DNA from: Natronococcus jeotgali DSM 18795
GTDB lineage: Archaea > Halobacteriota > Halobacteria > Halobacteriales > Natrialbaceae
Direction: 5' to 3'
DNA: 62,523 nt
Assembly (NCBI RefSeq): GCF_000337695.1
Contig: NZ_AOIA01000017.1
Span: 81,119-143,641 of the forward strand
Each line of letters starts with the position of its first letter. Positions within the stretch are counted from its first letter, which is position 1. The notes below the pieces were generated by a model. That model worked only from the letters and a program-made list of their open reading frames with translations, was not told where the DNA came from and did no database searches. Positions 18,748 through 28,400 of this stretch are shown piece after piece. The translations under genes were made by a program, and so were the position numbers.

Positions 18748-20484
18748 GTGGCTAAGAGACGACTCTCGAGACGCGGCTTCGGAGCACTGGGCGCGAGCGC
18801 GGCGCTGTTCGCCGGCGTCGGGCGGGGCGACCGCGGGTTCGGCACCGACGCGGGCCTCGAGGACCCGAGCGACCCCGGATCGCTCGACGGGAAAAGCATC
18901 GGCTTCTACGTCGGCAGCGAGCTCACCGCGGACGGCTCGACGCTGCTGGGCGGGTTCGGCCACGAGCCCTCGAGCCACTGGCTCGAGATCGTCCCCCGCC
19001 AGGACCACCCCGAGGACGCGACGGTGACCGTCGGCGTCACCGACGAGGCCGACATCCCGGGCGAGCTGACCGAGATCCCGCAGGCCTCGGAGACGAACAA
19101 GTACGTCGCCTCGATGTACTCGGAGTGGGCGGGCTTTCCCCCGCCGCTGACCAACGGCGGACTCAACGAACACGGCGTCGCCGCCCGCGACATCTGGTCG
19201 CCCTCGCGGCCGGAGCTCGTCGAACTGGCCGAGGAGCAGGCCCCCCAGACGGGTCCCCAGTACTCCGACCTCGCGAAGGCGGCGATGGAGCGGGCCTCGA
19301 GCGCCCGCGAGGCCGTCGAGGTCGTCGGCGGGCTGATGGACGAGCACGGTTACTCGACCTACGGCGGCAACTCCCACCTGTTCGCCGACGAGGAGGAGGG
19401 GTGGGTGTTCATCAACTTCGCTCACCCCGACGGCGACCTCTGGGCGGCCGAACGGCTCGGCGCCGACGAGGTCCGGGTGTCCTATTTCGGTTATATCCGC
19501 GACTTTCCCGTCGACTACGAGGACGACCCCGACTTCGTTGGTTCGGATCGGCTGGTCGAGTTCGCGGAAGAGCGGGGGTGGTGGGACGGCGAGGGCGACA
19601 CCCTCGATCTGTTCGAGGTCTACGGGATCGGCGAGTTCCCCGCCGAAGCCGAGGAGTACACGGCTCCCGAGTTCTACCAGGGCGCGCGCTACCCGCCTGC
19701 TCGAGAGGAGGAGCTCCGGGAGCTGGCACCGGTCAGCCTCGAGGATACCCTCGCGCTGGTGCGGGATCCCCGCTGGGCGACCGACCACGCGGGCTACGGC
19801 CAGGTCGCCCACCTGCGGCCCGACGTCCGCGAGGAGCTCCAGACGCTGTGGACCGCCGTCACGAGCGCCGCGACGACGCCGTTCGTGCCGATCCCCGTCG
19901 GCGTCGAGGCGGTCCCCCCGGAGTTTCGCCAGCACCGATACCTCACCGCGAACGCGGCCGCGAACTTCCTCGACGACGGGTGGAAGCTCCAGGAGGCCAC
20001 CCGGTACGCGACCCGGGAGTTCAAGCGCCTGCTCTATTTCACCTCCGCGGACCCCGAGGCGTTCTACGCCGACGTGGTGGGCGCCATCGAGGGCTTCGAA
20101 CGGGAGCTGCTCGCGGACCGCGACGCCGTCGAGGCGACGGCCCGGAAGCTGCTCGAGGCCGGCGAGGATCGGGCGGCCTGCAAACACCTCACCGAGGATA
20201 CCTCGCGACGACTGCTCGAGGGGCTGCGACTCGGGACGACGCTGGCGATGGACGTCGAGGCCGAACTCCGCCAGCGGATCGAGATCCCGAAACCCGAGGG
20301 CCGACCCGCACCGGGCGAGACGACGCCCCCGACCAGCCAGTCGATGGACGACGGTCCCGACACCGAGATGGTCCACGTCTACAGCGAGGGTCTCCACGCC
20401 GACTACCCGCGGGAACACGGGGTCTACACCGACGGGGCTCGAGACGAGCGCTCGAGGCCAACCCCCGGGCTCGAGGGCGAGTGA
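18748..20484 (+). CDS. Tat-exported peptidase C69 (PepD)-like protein with Ser in place of the nucleophile Cys
   Basis: A 578-residue protein from GTG 18748. The Tat signal is LSRRGFGALGASAALFAG. The mature part follows the C69/U34 dipeptidase pattern: GKSIGFYVGSELTADGSTLLGG aligns with the (C)TTILVG..AS.DGST start of C69 enzymes, then MDEHGYSTYGGNSHLFAD and GWVFINFAHPDGDLWAAERL. By this alignment Ser50 occupies the position of the N-terminal catalytic Cys. Ntn hydrolases can use Ser, so the enzyme may still be active after self-processing. It would act outside the membrane on peptides. Confidence 0.85.
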   Translation: MAKRRLSRRGFGALGASAALFAGVGRGDRGFGTDAGLEDPSDPGSLDGKSIGFYVGSELTADGSTLLGGFGHEPSSHWLEIVPRQDHPEDATVTVGVTDEADIPGELTEIPQASETNKYVASMYSEWAGFPPPLTNGGLNEHGVAARDIWSPSRPELVELAEEQAPQTGPQYSDLAKAAMERASSAREAVEVVGGLMDEHGYSTYGGNSHLFADEEEGWVFINFAHPDGDLWAAERLGADEVRVSYFGYIRDFPVDYEDDPDFVGSDRLVEFAEERGWWDGEGDTLDLFEVYGIGEFPAEAEEYTAPEFYQGARYPPAREEELRELAPVSLEDTLALVRDPRWATDHAGYGQVAHLRPDVREELQTLWTAVTSAATTPFVPIPVGVEAVPPEFRQHRYLTANAAANFLDDGWKLQEATRYATREFKRLLYFTSADPEAFYADVVGAIEGFERELLADRDAVEATARKLLEAGEDRAACKHLTEDTSRRLLEGLRLGTTLAMDVEAELRQRIEIPKPEGRPAPGETTPPTSQSMDDGPDTEMVHVYSEGLHADYPREHGVYTDGARDERSRPTPGLEGE

Positions 20485-20536
20485 CCCGCGTATCGCCGTC
20501 GTACCCGCGGAAGCCGCCGTAAGCGACGTCGCGCTG

Positions 20537-21265
20537 CTATCCGGGTCCGAAGGCCGCGATATCGGCTCCCACCGTCGCCAGCGCGTCGGCGGGGTTCGGG
20601 TCGCTGTCGGCCAGGTGCGTGTACCGGTGTTCCGGCACCCTCGACAGCGCCGCCGAGACGGCCTCGCTGTACGTCTCGACGCCCGGCTCCGTCGGGTCCT
20701 CGCCGCCCCAGACGTCCCGGACGACCGTCATCGAGTCGATGCGGACCTCGAGGCTGCGCGGCTCGTAGCGAGCCAGCAGTTCCGAGAGCCCGAGCTGGAG
20801 GGCGACGTACTCGGCGGTGTTGTTCCCCGCACGGGAGCCGACGGGACGGCCGAGCCGGGCGAGTTGGTCCCCCGAAGCGTCCGCGATGACGGCGCCCGCA
20901 CCCGCGGGGCCGGGGTTGCCGCGCGAACTGCCGTCGACGTAGAGGACGAAGGCGTCGCCCGACGGCTCGGGGACGGGTGGCCGGGCGAGTCCCGACGCCA
21001 GCAGCTCCTCGAGCGCGGAGCGCAACTCGGCCGGAGTCGTCTCGGGGTCGAACAGCCCGCCGTAGCCGGGGACGGCGTCGTCGACCGCGTCGGTGGCGGC
21101 CGCCACCTCGTAGCCGACGCCCGCGAGCACCTCGTCGACGAGCGCGGCGAGCGGCGAGAGGCGTTCGGCCGGGAGGGGCTCGTCGGTCACGCCGCCTCCC
21201 CCCTCGGGCCCGGAGTCCGAGCCCTCGTACCCTCGTCCCCGGTCGATCTCGTCTGCTGGTTCCAC
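20537..21265 (-). CDS. rnhA: Ribonuclease HI (RnhA type)
   Basis: A 242-residue protein whose C-terminal domain (from about residue 103) is RNase HI: YVDGSSRGNPGPAGAGAVI supplies the first catalytic Asp, NNTAEYVAL the Glu, IDSMTVV the second Asp and NPADALA the last. It cleaves RNA in RNA-DNA hybrids. The N-terminal ~100 residues form the haloarchaeal extension (AALVDEVLAGVGYEVAAATDAVDDAVPGYGGLFD). The start is uncertain: both GTG 21265 and GTG 21190 are possible, giving 242 or 217 residues. Confidence 0.93.
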   Translation of the reverse strand: MEPADEIDRGRGYEGSDSGPEGGGGVTDEPLPAERLSPLAALVDEVLAGVGYEVAAATDAVDDAVPGYGGLFDPETTPAELRSALEELLASGLARPPVPEPSGDAFVLYVDGSSRGNPGPAGAGAVIADASGDQLARLGRPVGSRAGNNTAEYVALQLGLSELLARYEPRSLEVRIDSMTVVRDVWGGEDPTEPGVETYSEAVSAALSRVPEHRYTHLADSDPNPADALATVGADIAAFGPG

Positions 21266-21406
21266 CGCTGCATATCGGTCCTCGGCGGGCGAGCGGGATA
21301 ATTCCTTCAGGTGGCGCCGGCGGGTTTCGAATCGGTTCGCCCCTCGAGGCTCTCGACGGCTGGTGCAGCCCTCGAGCCGACGGACGAACTCGCCTCGTGA
21401 CGCCCG

Positions 21407-21799
21407 TTACTTTTCGCGCCGGGCCTCGAGCACCAGCTCGGCGATCCGTTCGGGCTCTTCGGTCGCCAACCGGAGCACCGCGTCGTGGATCTCGCGGGTT
21501 TCCTCGTCGACGACGTCTTCCCGGGCCAGTGCGGGTGCGATCGTCGTCCGGAGCTTCTTCTCGAAGGCGTCCCAGGTCTCGCCGCGGGCGTACAGCGGGC
21601 GCTGGCGGACCGCGTCGTACTCGAAGGCGGGGCCGCTCTCGGCGGGCGAAGCGGGCGTCGACTCGACCGCGTCCGCGTCTTCCTCCGCCGTGGGCTCGAC
21701 CGACTCGTCGGCGGACGCGGCGTCGGGCGTCTCCGCATCGTCCTCGACGTTCGGCGATTCGGCGGTCTCGGCCTCGAGGTCGTCGAACGGGTTGCTCAT
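21407..21799 (-). CDS. Hypothetical acidic protein following ParA
   Basis: A 130-residue protein. The first ~55 residues are low-complexity Asp/Glu/Ala/Pro. The second half, FEYDAVRQRPLYARGETWDAFEKKLRTTIAPALA...EIHDAVLRLA, is predicted helical. Its ATG overlaps the parA stop by 4 bases (21796-21799), so translation is probably coupled. Its position is that of a ParB or ParA-partner gene but no ParB motif (helix-turn-helix or GERRxRA box) is visible. It may be a ParA cargo adaptor. Confidence 0.75.
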   Translation of the reverse strand: MSNPFDDLEAETAESPNVEDDAETPDAASADESVEPTAEEDADAVESTPASPAESGPAFEYDAVRQRPLYARGETWDAFEKKLRTTIAPALAREDVVDEETREIHDAVLRLATEEPERIAELVLEARREK

Positions 21800-22677
21800 C
21801 GCTGGATCCCTCCGTTCGCGACGATCTCGGCGAGCTCCTCGTAGGGCGCGATCTGGTCGGAGTCGGGGGCGTAGTCCTGCAGGGGTTGCTCGTGGCTCAG
21901 CGATCGGGACAGCGCCGCCCGGTGGCGAATGCCCGGCTTCGGGGGCTCGAGCTCGCCGGCGTCGATGCGCTCGAACTCCGCCTCGGTGATCCGGGCGAAC
22001 TCGGGAACGACCTCGGGGAGAGGCTGACCGGGGTTGACCTCGTGTTCGGCCGTGTTCAGGCTCTCGAGCAGCTCCCGGTCCTCGGTGCGCTGGTCGATGC
22101 GGTCCTCGAGCTTGTTCGGGACGATCGCGAGCACCTCGACGTCGATGTACTCGCGGGCTGGCTCGATCAGCCGCTCCATCGTTCGCTTGTAGCCGCCGAT
22201 AGCGCTCGAGCCGGGCTCGATCGGGATCACGACGTTGCCCGTCGCGACCAGGGCGTTGTTGTTGAGCATTCCGGGGTAGGCCGGACAGTCGAAGACGACG
22301 TAGTCGTATACCTCGCCCAGCAGCGGGTCGACGACCTTAGACTTCACCCGGGCCGACCCCTGCATCGCGCCCGCCAGTTCGGTCTCGACGTCCTCGAGCG
22401 AGTCCGAGGAGGGAAGCAGGTCGAACCCGTACTCCGTCTCCCGGATCACGTCCCCGGGCGTGGCCGCACCCTCGAGGATAACGTCGCCCAGATCCGTCTC
22501 GGCGTGGTAGGCGTCCTCGAATCCGAGGCCGTTCGTCGCGTGGCCGTTGGGGTCCAGATCGACGAACAGGGTCGACCCGCGCTCGGCGAGTTGCCGTGCG
22601 AGGTTGATCGAAGTCGTCGACTTTCCGACACCGCCTTTCAAGATGACTACGCTTACCGCGCGTGGCTCGTCTGTCAT
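21796..22677 (-). CDS. parA: ParA/Soj family ATPase
   Basis: A 293-residue Walker-type partition ATPase. The deviant Walker A motif is LKGGVGKSTTSINLA (Lys14 and Lys19), the A' motif is FVDLDPNGHATNGLGF, and Walker B is YVVFDCPAYPG. It would bind DNA and ATP to position a cargo such as chromosome, plasmid or protein cluster. ATG 22677 gives the family's normal start; upstream in-frame codons look untranslated. It is co-transcribed with the acidic partner gene, and repeat-rich DNA lies upstream at 22785-22812. Confidence 0.93.
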   Translation of the reverse strand: MTDEPRAVSVVILKGGVGKSTTSINLARQLAERGSTLFVDLDPNGHATNGLGFEDAYHAETDLGDVILEGAATPGDVIRETEYGFDLLPSSDSLEDVETELAGAMQGSARVKSKVVDPLLGEVYDYVVFDCPAYPGMLNNNALVATGNVVIPIEPGSSAIGGYKRTMERLIEPAREYIDVEVLAIVPNKLEDRIDQRTEDRELLESLNTAEHEVNPGQPLPEVVPEFARITEAEFERIDAGELEPPKPGIRHRAALSRSLSHEQPLQDYAPDSDQIAPYEELAEIVANGGIQR

Positions 22678-22784
22678 GGTGTATCCCATCCACTGAACGA
22701 TAGGCACCTATTCCGTCCTGAACGTCTCCCTCAGCGGATAGTGCACACAGCCGACGAGAGCCACATAACCCTGCCGACTTCGGT

Positions 22785-22812
22785 ACAATAGCTACAATAG
22801 CTGCGCCAGCTA
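22785..22812. repeat. Tandem 9-bp repeat and palindrome upstream of parA
   Basis: ACAATAGCT occurs twice in direct tandem (22785-22793 and 22794-22802). The second copy runs into the perfect inverted repeat TAGCTG-CGC-CAGCTA (22798-22812). The cluster lies about 110 bases upstream of the parA start, between parA and the divergent GNAT gene. It is a candidate operator or small centromere-like site. Confidence 0.5.
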
Positions 22813-22915
22813 CGTCACCTATCGCACTCGAGCCGGCGCTTCGGGCACCCACCGCCCCCGCGGTCACACCTCCGACCAGCAAACCCTTTTGGAAGCTGCT
22901 GGCCTAGGTCCGCAC

Positions 22916-23512
22916 ATGTACGTCCGAGACGCCAAAAACAGGGAGGAGGTCTGGCTGCTCGACCACATCGAGTCGATGGGACTCGACGACACGGCGTTTC
23001 GCTCCCGCGACTACGTGGTCGCGGTCGACGAGGTCTCCGGCGAGAAGGCGGGGTTCGGACGGATCCGGGTCCACAGAACCGACCCCGACGAGGACGGCCC
23101 GGACGAGGTCTGCGAGCTGACCAGCATCGGCGTCCTCGAGGGGTGGCGCGACCAGGGCGTCGGCGCCCACGTCGTCGAGCGACTGCTCGAGTACGCCGGC
23201 GACGAGGGGTTCGACACCGTCTACGCGCTGACCGGGGAGAGCGCCTACCTCGCCCGGTTCGGCTTCCGCCGGATCGACGCCGAGCAGTTGCCCGCACCGC
23301 TCGAGAAGCGCCGCGCCGAGAAGCGCGAGCGGATCGACCCCGACGCGGTACCGTTAGCGATCGAGGTCGACCGGTTCCGGATGCCCGAACGGCTCCGGGA
23401 GGCGTTCAAGCGAGCGACCGAGCGGACCGCGGACGAGGGCGACGACGAGAGCGCCGAGGACTTCGGTATCGATCCGGACACGGCGACGTACAAGTACGAT
23501 ACGGGTCGGTGA
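22916..23512 (+). CDS. GNAT family N-acetyltransferase
   Basis: A 198-residue acyl-CoA-dependent transferase. The acetyl-CoA loop is GVLEGWRDQGVGAHVVERLLEYA (Q/RxxGxG/A), preceded by the beta strand ELTSIGV and followed by TVYALTGESAYLARFGFRRID, typical of GNAT proteins that modify small molecules or N-termini. The C-terminal tail of about 60 charged residues is an addition. A TATA-like CTTTTGG at 22886-22892 is 27 bases before ATG 22916, which supports this start over an upstream in-frame codon. Confidence 0.92.
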   Translation: MYVRDAKNREEVWLLDHIESMGLDDTAFRSRDYVVAVDEVSGEKAGFGRIRVHRTDPDEDGPDEVCELTSIGVLEGWRDQGVGAHVVERLLEYAGDEGFDTVYALTGESAYLARFGFRRIDAEQLPAPLEKRRAEKRERIDPDAVPLAIEVDRFRMPERLREAFKRATERTADEGDDESAEDFGIDPDTATYKYDTGR

Positions 23513-23515
23513 GGA

Positions 23516-23929
23516 TCAGGCTCGCATGTCTTCGACGGCCGGCGTCCCGTCCTCGACGCCCTCGTACTTGTCCTCGAACTCCTGGATGAGCTGGCCCATC
23601 TTCGCGTACCAGTCGTTCAGCATCCGCTGCATGTCGCTTGCGATCTGGGACGGATCGGTCGGGTAGTAGACGTGGTAGTACCCGCCCTGGTCGTAGTTGA
23701 CCTGCTCTTTCTGAATGAAGCCGCTCTGGAGTAGCCGCTGGATCGCTCGGTAGGCAGTCGAACGCTCGCGGTCGACCCGCTCGGCGACCTCGTCGATCGT
23801 CAGCGGCTCCTCGCTCTCGACCAGCGCCCGGAAGCAGTCCTTGTCGAGCTGTTTCAGTCCGTGGATGCACTCGAGCAGCCCCTCGCACTGCATGTCCTGC
23901 TGGAGTTGTTCCGCCATCGAGTTTGCCAT
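23516..23929 (-). CDS. Winged-helix (TrmB-like) transcriptional regulator
   Basis: A 137-residue DNA-binding protein. The helix-turn-helix is PLTIDEVAERVDRERSTAYRAIQRLLQSGFIQKEQV, followed by a wing YDQGGYYHVYYPTDP and a long C-terminal helix MLNDWYAKMGQLIQEFEDKY suited to dimerisation. No sugar-binding domain is present, so it is a short TrmB-type protein. Two Cys (MQCEGLLECIHG) near the N-terminus could sense redox state or metal. Start ATG 23929 lies 29 bases from TATAAG, so the transcript is probably leaderless. Confidence 0.88.
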   Translation of the reverse strand: MANSMAEQLQQDMQCEGLLECIHGLKQLDKDCFRALVESEEPLTIDEVAERVDRERSTAYRAIQRLLQSGFIQKEQVNYDQGGYYHVYYPTDPSQIASDMQRMLNDWYAKMGQLIQEFEDKYEGVEDGTPAVEDMRA

Positions 23930-24289
23930 TACTAGCTCGGGGTAGGAGCCCCGTCGGTATAAGGGTTGTGCGAATATTGTACAAAGTCGATGAACCGTTT
24001 TGCGCCCCGTCGAGCTCCGGCCGAAACGCAGTACTCGCGCCGATCGTCGTCGAAAGCGTGGTCGCGTTCCCCCCTCGAGCCCGGTCGCGGAAGCGAGCGA
24101 GATCGAAGTGTCTCCGTTCCGAGAAGACGGTCGAAAAGCGACGGTCGACGGCACACGAGTGCCCTCGTCTGGGCATCGCCGTCTCGTCGAACGACTCGGT
24201 GACGTCCCGAGAGACCGATTCTTGGAATTGTAGAATCCGACCAAGACTTATTCGGCGAGACGGACGACCTGGTAGCAGGGTCCGCACTC
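23930..24289. promoter_or_regulatory. Intergenic region with promoter and inverted repeat of the HTH gene
   Basis: TATAAG (23958-23963; CTTATA on the gene strand) is the likely TATA box of the HTH gene. Directly upstream of it, 23966-23984 is an imperfect inverted repeat TTGTGC-GAATATT-GTACAA (five of six arm bases pair), a possible autoregulatory operator. The remaining ~280 bases up to osmC show no credible gene. Confidence 0.45.
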
Positions 24290-24715
24290 ATGACACCACC
24301 GACCGAACCGACGACGTACGAACTGAAAGGCGAGCGGCTCAGCCCGAGACGAACGCGAATCGACACCGGCGACGCGGAGTTCGTCGTCGGCAAGGACGTC
24401 AACCCCGTCGAGTACTTCCTGGGTGCGGTCCTGGGCTGTCTGAACTCGACGGCGACGATGGTCGCCCGCGACGAGGACCTGTCCATCGAGGAGATGGAGC
24501 TGCGGGTCGAGGGCGACGTCGACTACGCCAGCTACCGCGGCGAGCCCTCCGACGCACGGTCCGGACTCCAGGGCCTCGAGGTCACGATCGCGGTGGAGGC
24601 GGACGCGGACGAGGAGACGCTCGAGTCGTGGCTCGAGGCCGTCGAGGACCGCTGTCCGGTCACCGACAACGTGGAAAACGAGACGCCGCTCGAGGTCGCC
24701 GTCGAGTCGATCTGA
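24290..24715 (+). CDS. OsmC family peroxiredoxin-like protein
   Basis: A 141-residue OsmC/Ohr-type protein. The two redox Cys are both present: Cys50 in LGCLNSTATMVARD and Cys122 in EDRCPVTDN, the usual CxxC-less pair on two facing helices. Such proteins reduce organic hydroperoxides in the cytosol using thiol donors. Length is normal. It has its own gap upstream and no operon partner. Confidence 0.93.
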   Translation: MTPPTEPTTYELKGERLSPRRTRIDTGDAEFVVGKDVNPVEYFLGAVLGCLNSTATMVARDEDLSIEEMELRVEGDVDYASYRGEPSDARSGLQGLEVTIAVEADADEETLESWLEAVEDRCPVTDNVENETPLEVAVESI

Positions 24716-24805
24716 CCGTTCCGGCGACCGTCTCCCTTCTCGAGGACGACGGACCCTGGGATCCGGCCGTGCGCGAGAACGGAGCGGGACCGTCGCGAGC
24801 CGTGT

Positions 24806-25492
24806 TTAGCGATCCGATTCCTCGAGGTCGCGAGCGTGCCAGGCCGTCACGGTCCGAGTGACCGTGACGAGCGCCGTATAGACGCCGTCACGGCCGTCGG
24901 CGGCCGCGACGTCCTCGTGGAACGCGTCGAGCCAGCCCAGCCGTCCGAGCGTCTCGCGCTGGAGCGTCCGAAATCGTTCGGCGCGGGCGCGCTCGTCGTC
25001 GCCGTCTTCGAGCGCCCGCGCCTCCGCTCTCGCGGCTGCCCCGAGGAACTCGAGCTGTGCGGCGACGTGGTCGGGGAACTCCCCACGCTGTGGCTGGAAC
25101 CCCGCGCGCTCGTACAGCGCCGACATCGTCGACGCGGGATCGCCGAGGAGTTCGCCCGCGCTCCCCTCGTCGTGAAACGGCGAGTCGGACTCGAACGGCT
25201 CCGAGGGATCGTCGCGGTGGGCGGAGGCTATCGGCGGCACGTACTTCGGACCCGGGACGACGAACAGGTTATCGAAGGCGATCGACAGCGCCTCCTCGTC
25301 GACGTCCTCGCGCTCGAGGGCGCTCGCATCGATCTCGACCGGGAGCGTCGCCGCGACGTCGACGAGCGAGCCGTCGCACATCGCCGCCGCGAGGACGGCG
25401 GTCTCGCCGTCGAGCGCCGCCGCGAGCAGCCCGTACAGGTCGGCGCGAGCGTCGGCGACCGTTACGGCCATTGGGGTATCGATCATACTCAT
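24806..25492 (-). CDS. TorD/DmsD family chaperone for molybdoenzyme maturation
   Basis: A 228-residue all-helical protein. LYGLLAAALDGETAVLAAAM, the central SIAFDNLFVVPGPKYVPPIASAH and the motif SALYERAGFQP..EFPDHVAAQLEFLGAAA fit the TorD/NarJ family, which binds the Tat leader of molybdoenzymes and supports cofactor insertion. Its ATG overlaps the end of the molybdopterin oxidoreductase gene by 4 bases, so it is the last gene of that operon and most likely serves that enzyme. Confidence 0.9.
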   Translation of the reverse strand: MSMIDTPMAVTVADARADLYGLLAAALDGETAVLAAAMCDGSLVDVAATLPVEIDASALEREDVDEEALSIAFDNLFVVPGPKYVPPIASAHRDDPSEPFESDSPFHDEGSAGELLGDPASTMSALYERAGFQPQRGEFPDHVAAQLEFLGAAARAEARALEDGDDERARAERFRTLQRETLGRLGWLDAFHEDVAAADGRDGVYTALVTVTRTVTAWHARDLEESDR

Positions 25493-28400
25493 CGGTCGCT
25501 CACGGGCTCGAGTTCCACGTAGGCTGCGAACTGTGCGTTACTCCCGCCGACGGGATCGCTCAGCCCGACGTCGCCGAGTTCGTCGTCGAGCGGCTGAACG
25601 TGGTTGACCGCGAAGCCGGCGTCCCGGCCCTTCGCGTAGCCACTCGTGTCCACGCCGGGCGTGTCGAACGAGTGGGCGGCGTGGCCGTACTCCTCGGTCG
25701 CCCCATCCGTTCGCTCGCCGTCGATCGTCGTCTCGGTCGCGCCGCCACCTTGGCGGCCGAAGCCCCAGGCGGTGCCGACGACGCCGGGTCTGATGCCGCC
25801 CGTGACCCTGACGGTCGCCTCGACGGTCCGCCGTCCCGCGTCGAGCCGGGCCCGGTCGCCGTTCTCGAGGCCGCGCTCCTCGGCATCTGCGGGGTTGATC
25901 CAGACGGCGTTCTCGGGCTGCGTTTCGCGCAGCCAGGCCGAGCCGGTCGTCCGGTTCATCCCCTGTGTTCGGGGCTTCCAGTTGGTCAGTTGGAGCGGTC
26001 GATCGGGCTCGTCGTCGCTCGTCACCGGCACCTGCACGTCGCCGTTGTAGTGGACGACGTCCTCGACGCGCGGGAGCGGGTCGAAGCGCTCGCCGTCGTA
26101 GGCGTGGCGTCCGGTCGGCGCGACCTCGTCGTAGAAGTCGACGCGAGTGCCGAGCCGGTAGCGCAGGTGGTCGCCGTCGTAGGCGTTCGTCTCGGGGTGG
26201 CGACCGGCGTAGTCGTAGTCGTGGCCGCGTTCGGCGAAGGCTTCCTCGTAGCCGTCGATCGGCTCCTCGAACCGCCCGCCGCGGTTCAGGACGGTGACGG
26301 CCTTGCGCCACTCCTCCTCGGTCACCGCATCCCGCCACTCCTCGAGGTCGAAGTGCTCGCCGAGCCCCTTCTCGTGGGCTTGCTCGAACAGTTCGAGTTC
26401 CTCGGCGTCGGCGTCGGGCACGGGCTCGCGGTCGTAGGCGATGTTGGTCGCGAGCTTGACGTAGAAGTCTTCCGAGGTGTCGAGCGACCACAGGTCGCCG
26501 TCGGCGTCCGGGATCGCGTCCTCGCCGACGCCCGGCAGGTCCAGCTCCTTCCAGATGTCGATCAGCACCTCCTCGAACGGGCGCGCGTCGGGGACGACGC
26601 GGATCGTCGGCTGGCTGAGCTTCTCGTCGGCCAGGCGCTTGTTCGGATACGTGCCGAAGTTCTCCCAGCGCTCGAGGTAGGTGGGTTCGGGGAGGACGTA
26701 GTCGGCGTAGCGGCTGGTCTCCCCCAGCACCGTGTCCGAGGCGACGATCAGCCCGATCGCGTCCTCGTCTTCGAGCACGTCGGGGATCGTGTCCCCGCCG
26801 GCTGCGGACATAACGTGGTTGTTCGAGTACGGGCGGATGAACAGCGCCTCGACGCCGTAGGGGTACTCGTCGTCGGCGCTGGCGTACAGTTCCTGGGTCG
26901 CCATCGGGGGCGCGACGGGGAACCACGGCCGCTCGGCGGGGTAGCCGTCGTCGCGCTCGAACAGCGAGGTCTCCTCGTAGTTGACCCCGCCCCGCAGGAT
27001 CGGGATTCCCCACGGCTCGTGGCCGTCGGGGACCTGGCCGAGTTCGTACCGGCCGCTCATCGTCCGGTAGCCCGCGTCGGTGGTGATCTGTCCGCCCTTC
27101 CAGTCGAAGTTGCCGATCAGGTGCTGGAGCGTCGAGATCGCGCGCGCGGTGTAGAACCCGTTCGTGTGCTTTGCCGGCCCGCGGTAGGCCATGATCGCCG
27201 CGCGCTTGCCGTGGCTGGTGAACTCGTCGGCGAGTTCGTCGATCAGATCGACGTCGATGCCGGCCATCTCGGCGTACTCCTCGAGGGAGTACTCGAGGAC
27301 GCGCTCGCGGTACAGCGTCCAGGCGCTCGCGACCGCTCGTCCGTCGACCGTGATCTCGACGTCGAGGAGGCTGTCCTCGACGTCGTCGGCGGGCGCGGGC
27401 TCGCCCGTTTCGGCGTCGACGACGACGAACGATTCGGGATCGTCGGCCTCGAGGCCCAGATCGTCCGCGCGGGCCTTGGGGCGTTCGTCCTCGTCGACGA
27501 GCACGAGGTGGGTCGCGTCGCTCCAGGTCGGTTCGTCGTCGTCCGCGGCGGGGTCCTCGCCGGGATTGCGGAGGTAGGTCTCGTCGTAGCGGTCGTGCTC
27601 GACGATCCAGCGAGCCATCCCGAGCGCGAGCGCGGCGTCGGCGCCGGGTTTGACCGGGACCCACGTGTCGGCCTTCTCGGCCGTCTTCGAGAGTCGGGGG
27701 TCGACGACGTCCATCCGCATCCCGTCCTGAATCGCGTTCGTGAGTTTCGGGGCGAGCCACGTCGGGCCCTTGTTCGCGACCATCGGGTTGGTCCCCCAGA
27801 CCAGCAGGTACTCGCAGTTCTCGACGTCCGGGTACTGGCGTTTCTTCTGGCCGTCGTGGGAGCGGTTGTTCCCCACGACGCTCGAGATCCCACAGACGCC
27901 GGCGTGGTGGATGCTGTTGACCGAGCCCAGCCCCTGGTGCCAGAGCCGGTTCCGGATGAAGTTGCGCCGGAAGCCGCCGACGTCGATGATCTGGTTGGCC
28001 TTCGGCCCCAGATCGGGGTGGTCCGTGTCGATCAGGACGTCCTCGTATCGCTCGTCGAACGCTTCGCGGCTCAACTCGCCCGCCTGAACGGCCTCCCAGT
28101 CGCTCATCACCTCGTCTTCGGGCGCGTATGCCCACAGCTCCCGGAGGCCGTCGTGGCCGAGTTCGTCGTCGCCCTCGACGATTTCCTCGATCGCCTGCTC
28201 CCAGGAGACGGTCTGCCACTCGTCGCTGCCCCGCGGACCGACGCGTTTCATCGGCTTGCGCAGCCGGTAGGTGTCGAAGGCCGTCTGGATGCCGGCCTGG
28301 CCCTTCAGGCAGATCCGTCCGCCCGAGAGCGACCACTTGCTCACGTCGACCTCGCCGGTTCCCTCCAGGTCGCCGGTCGCGACCTCCTCGGGGTCGCTGG

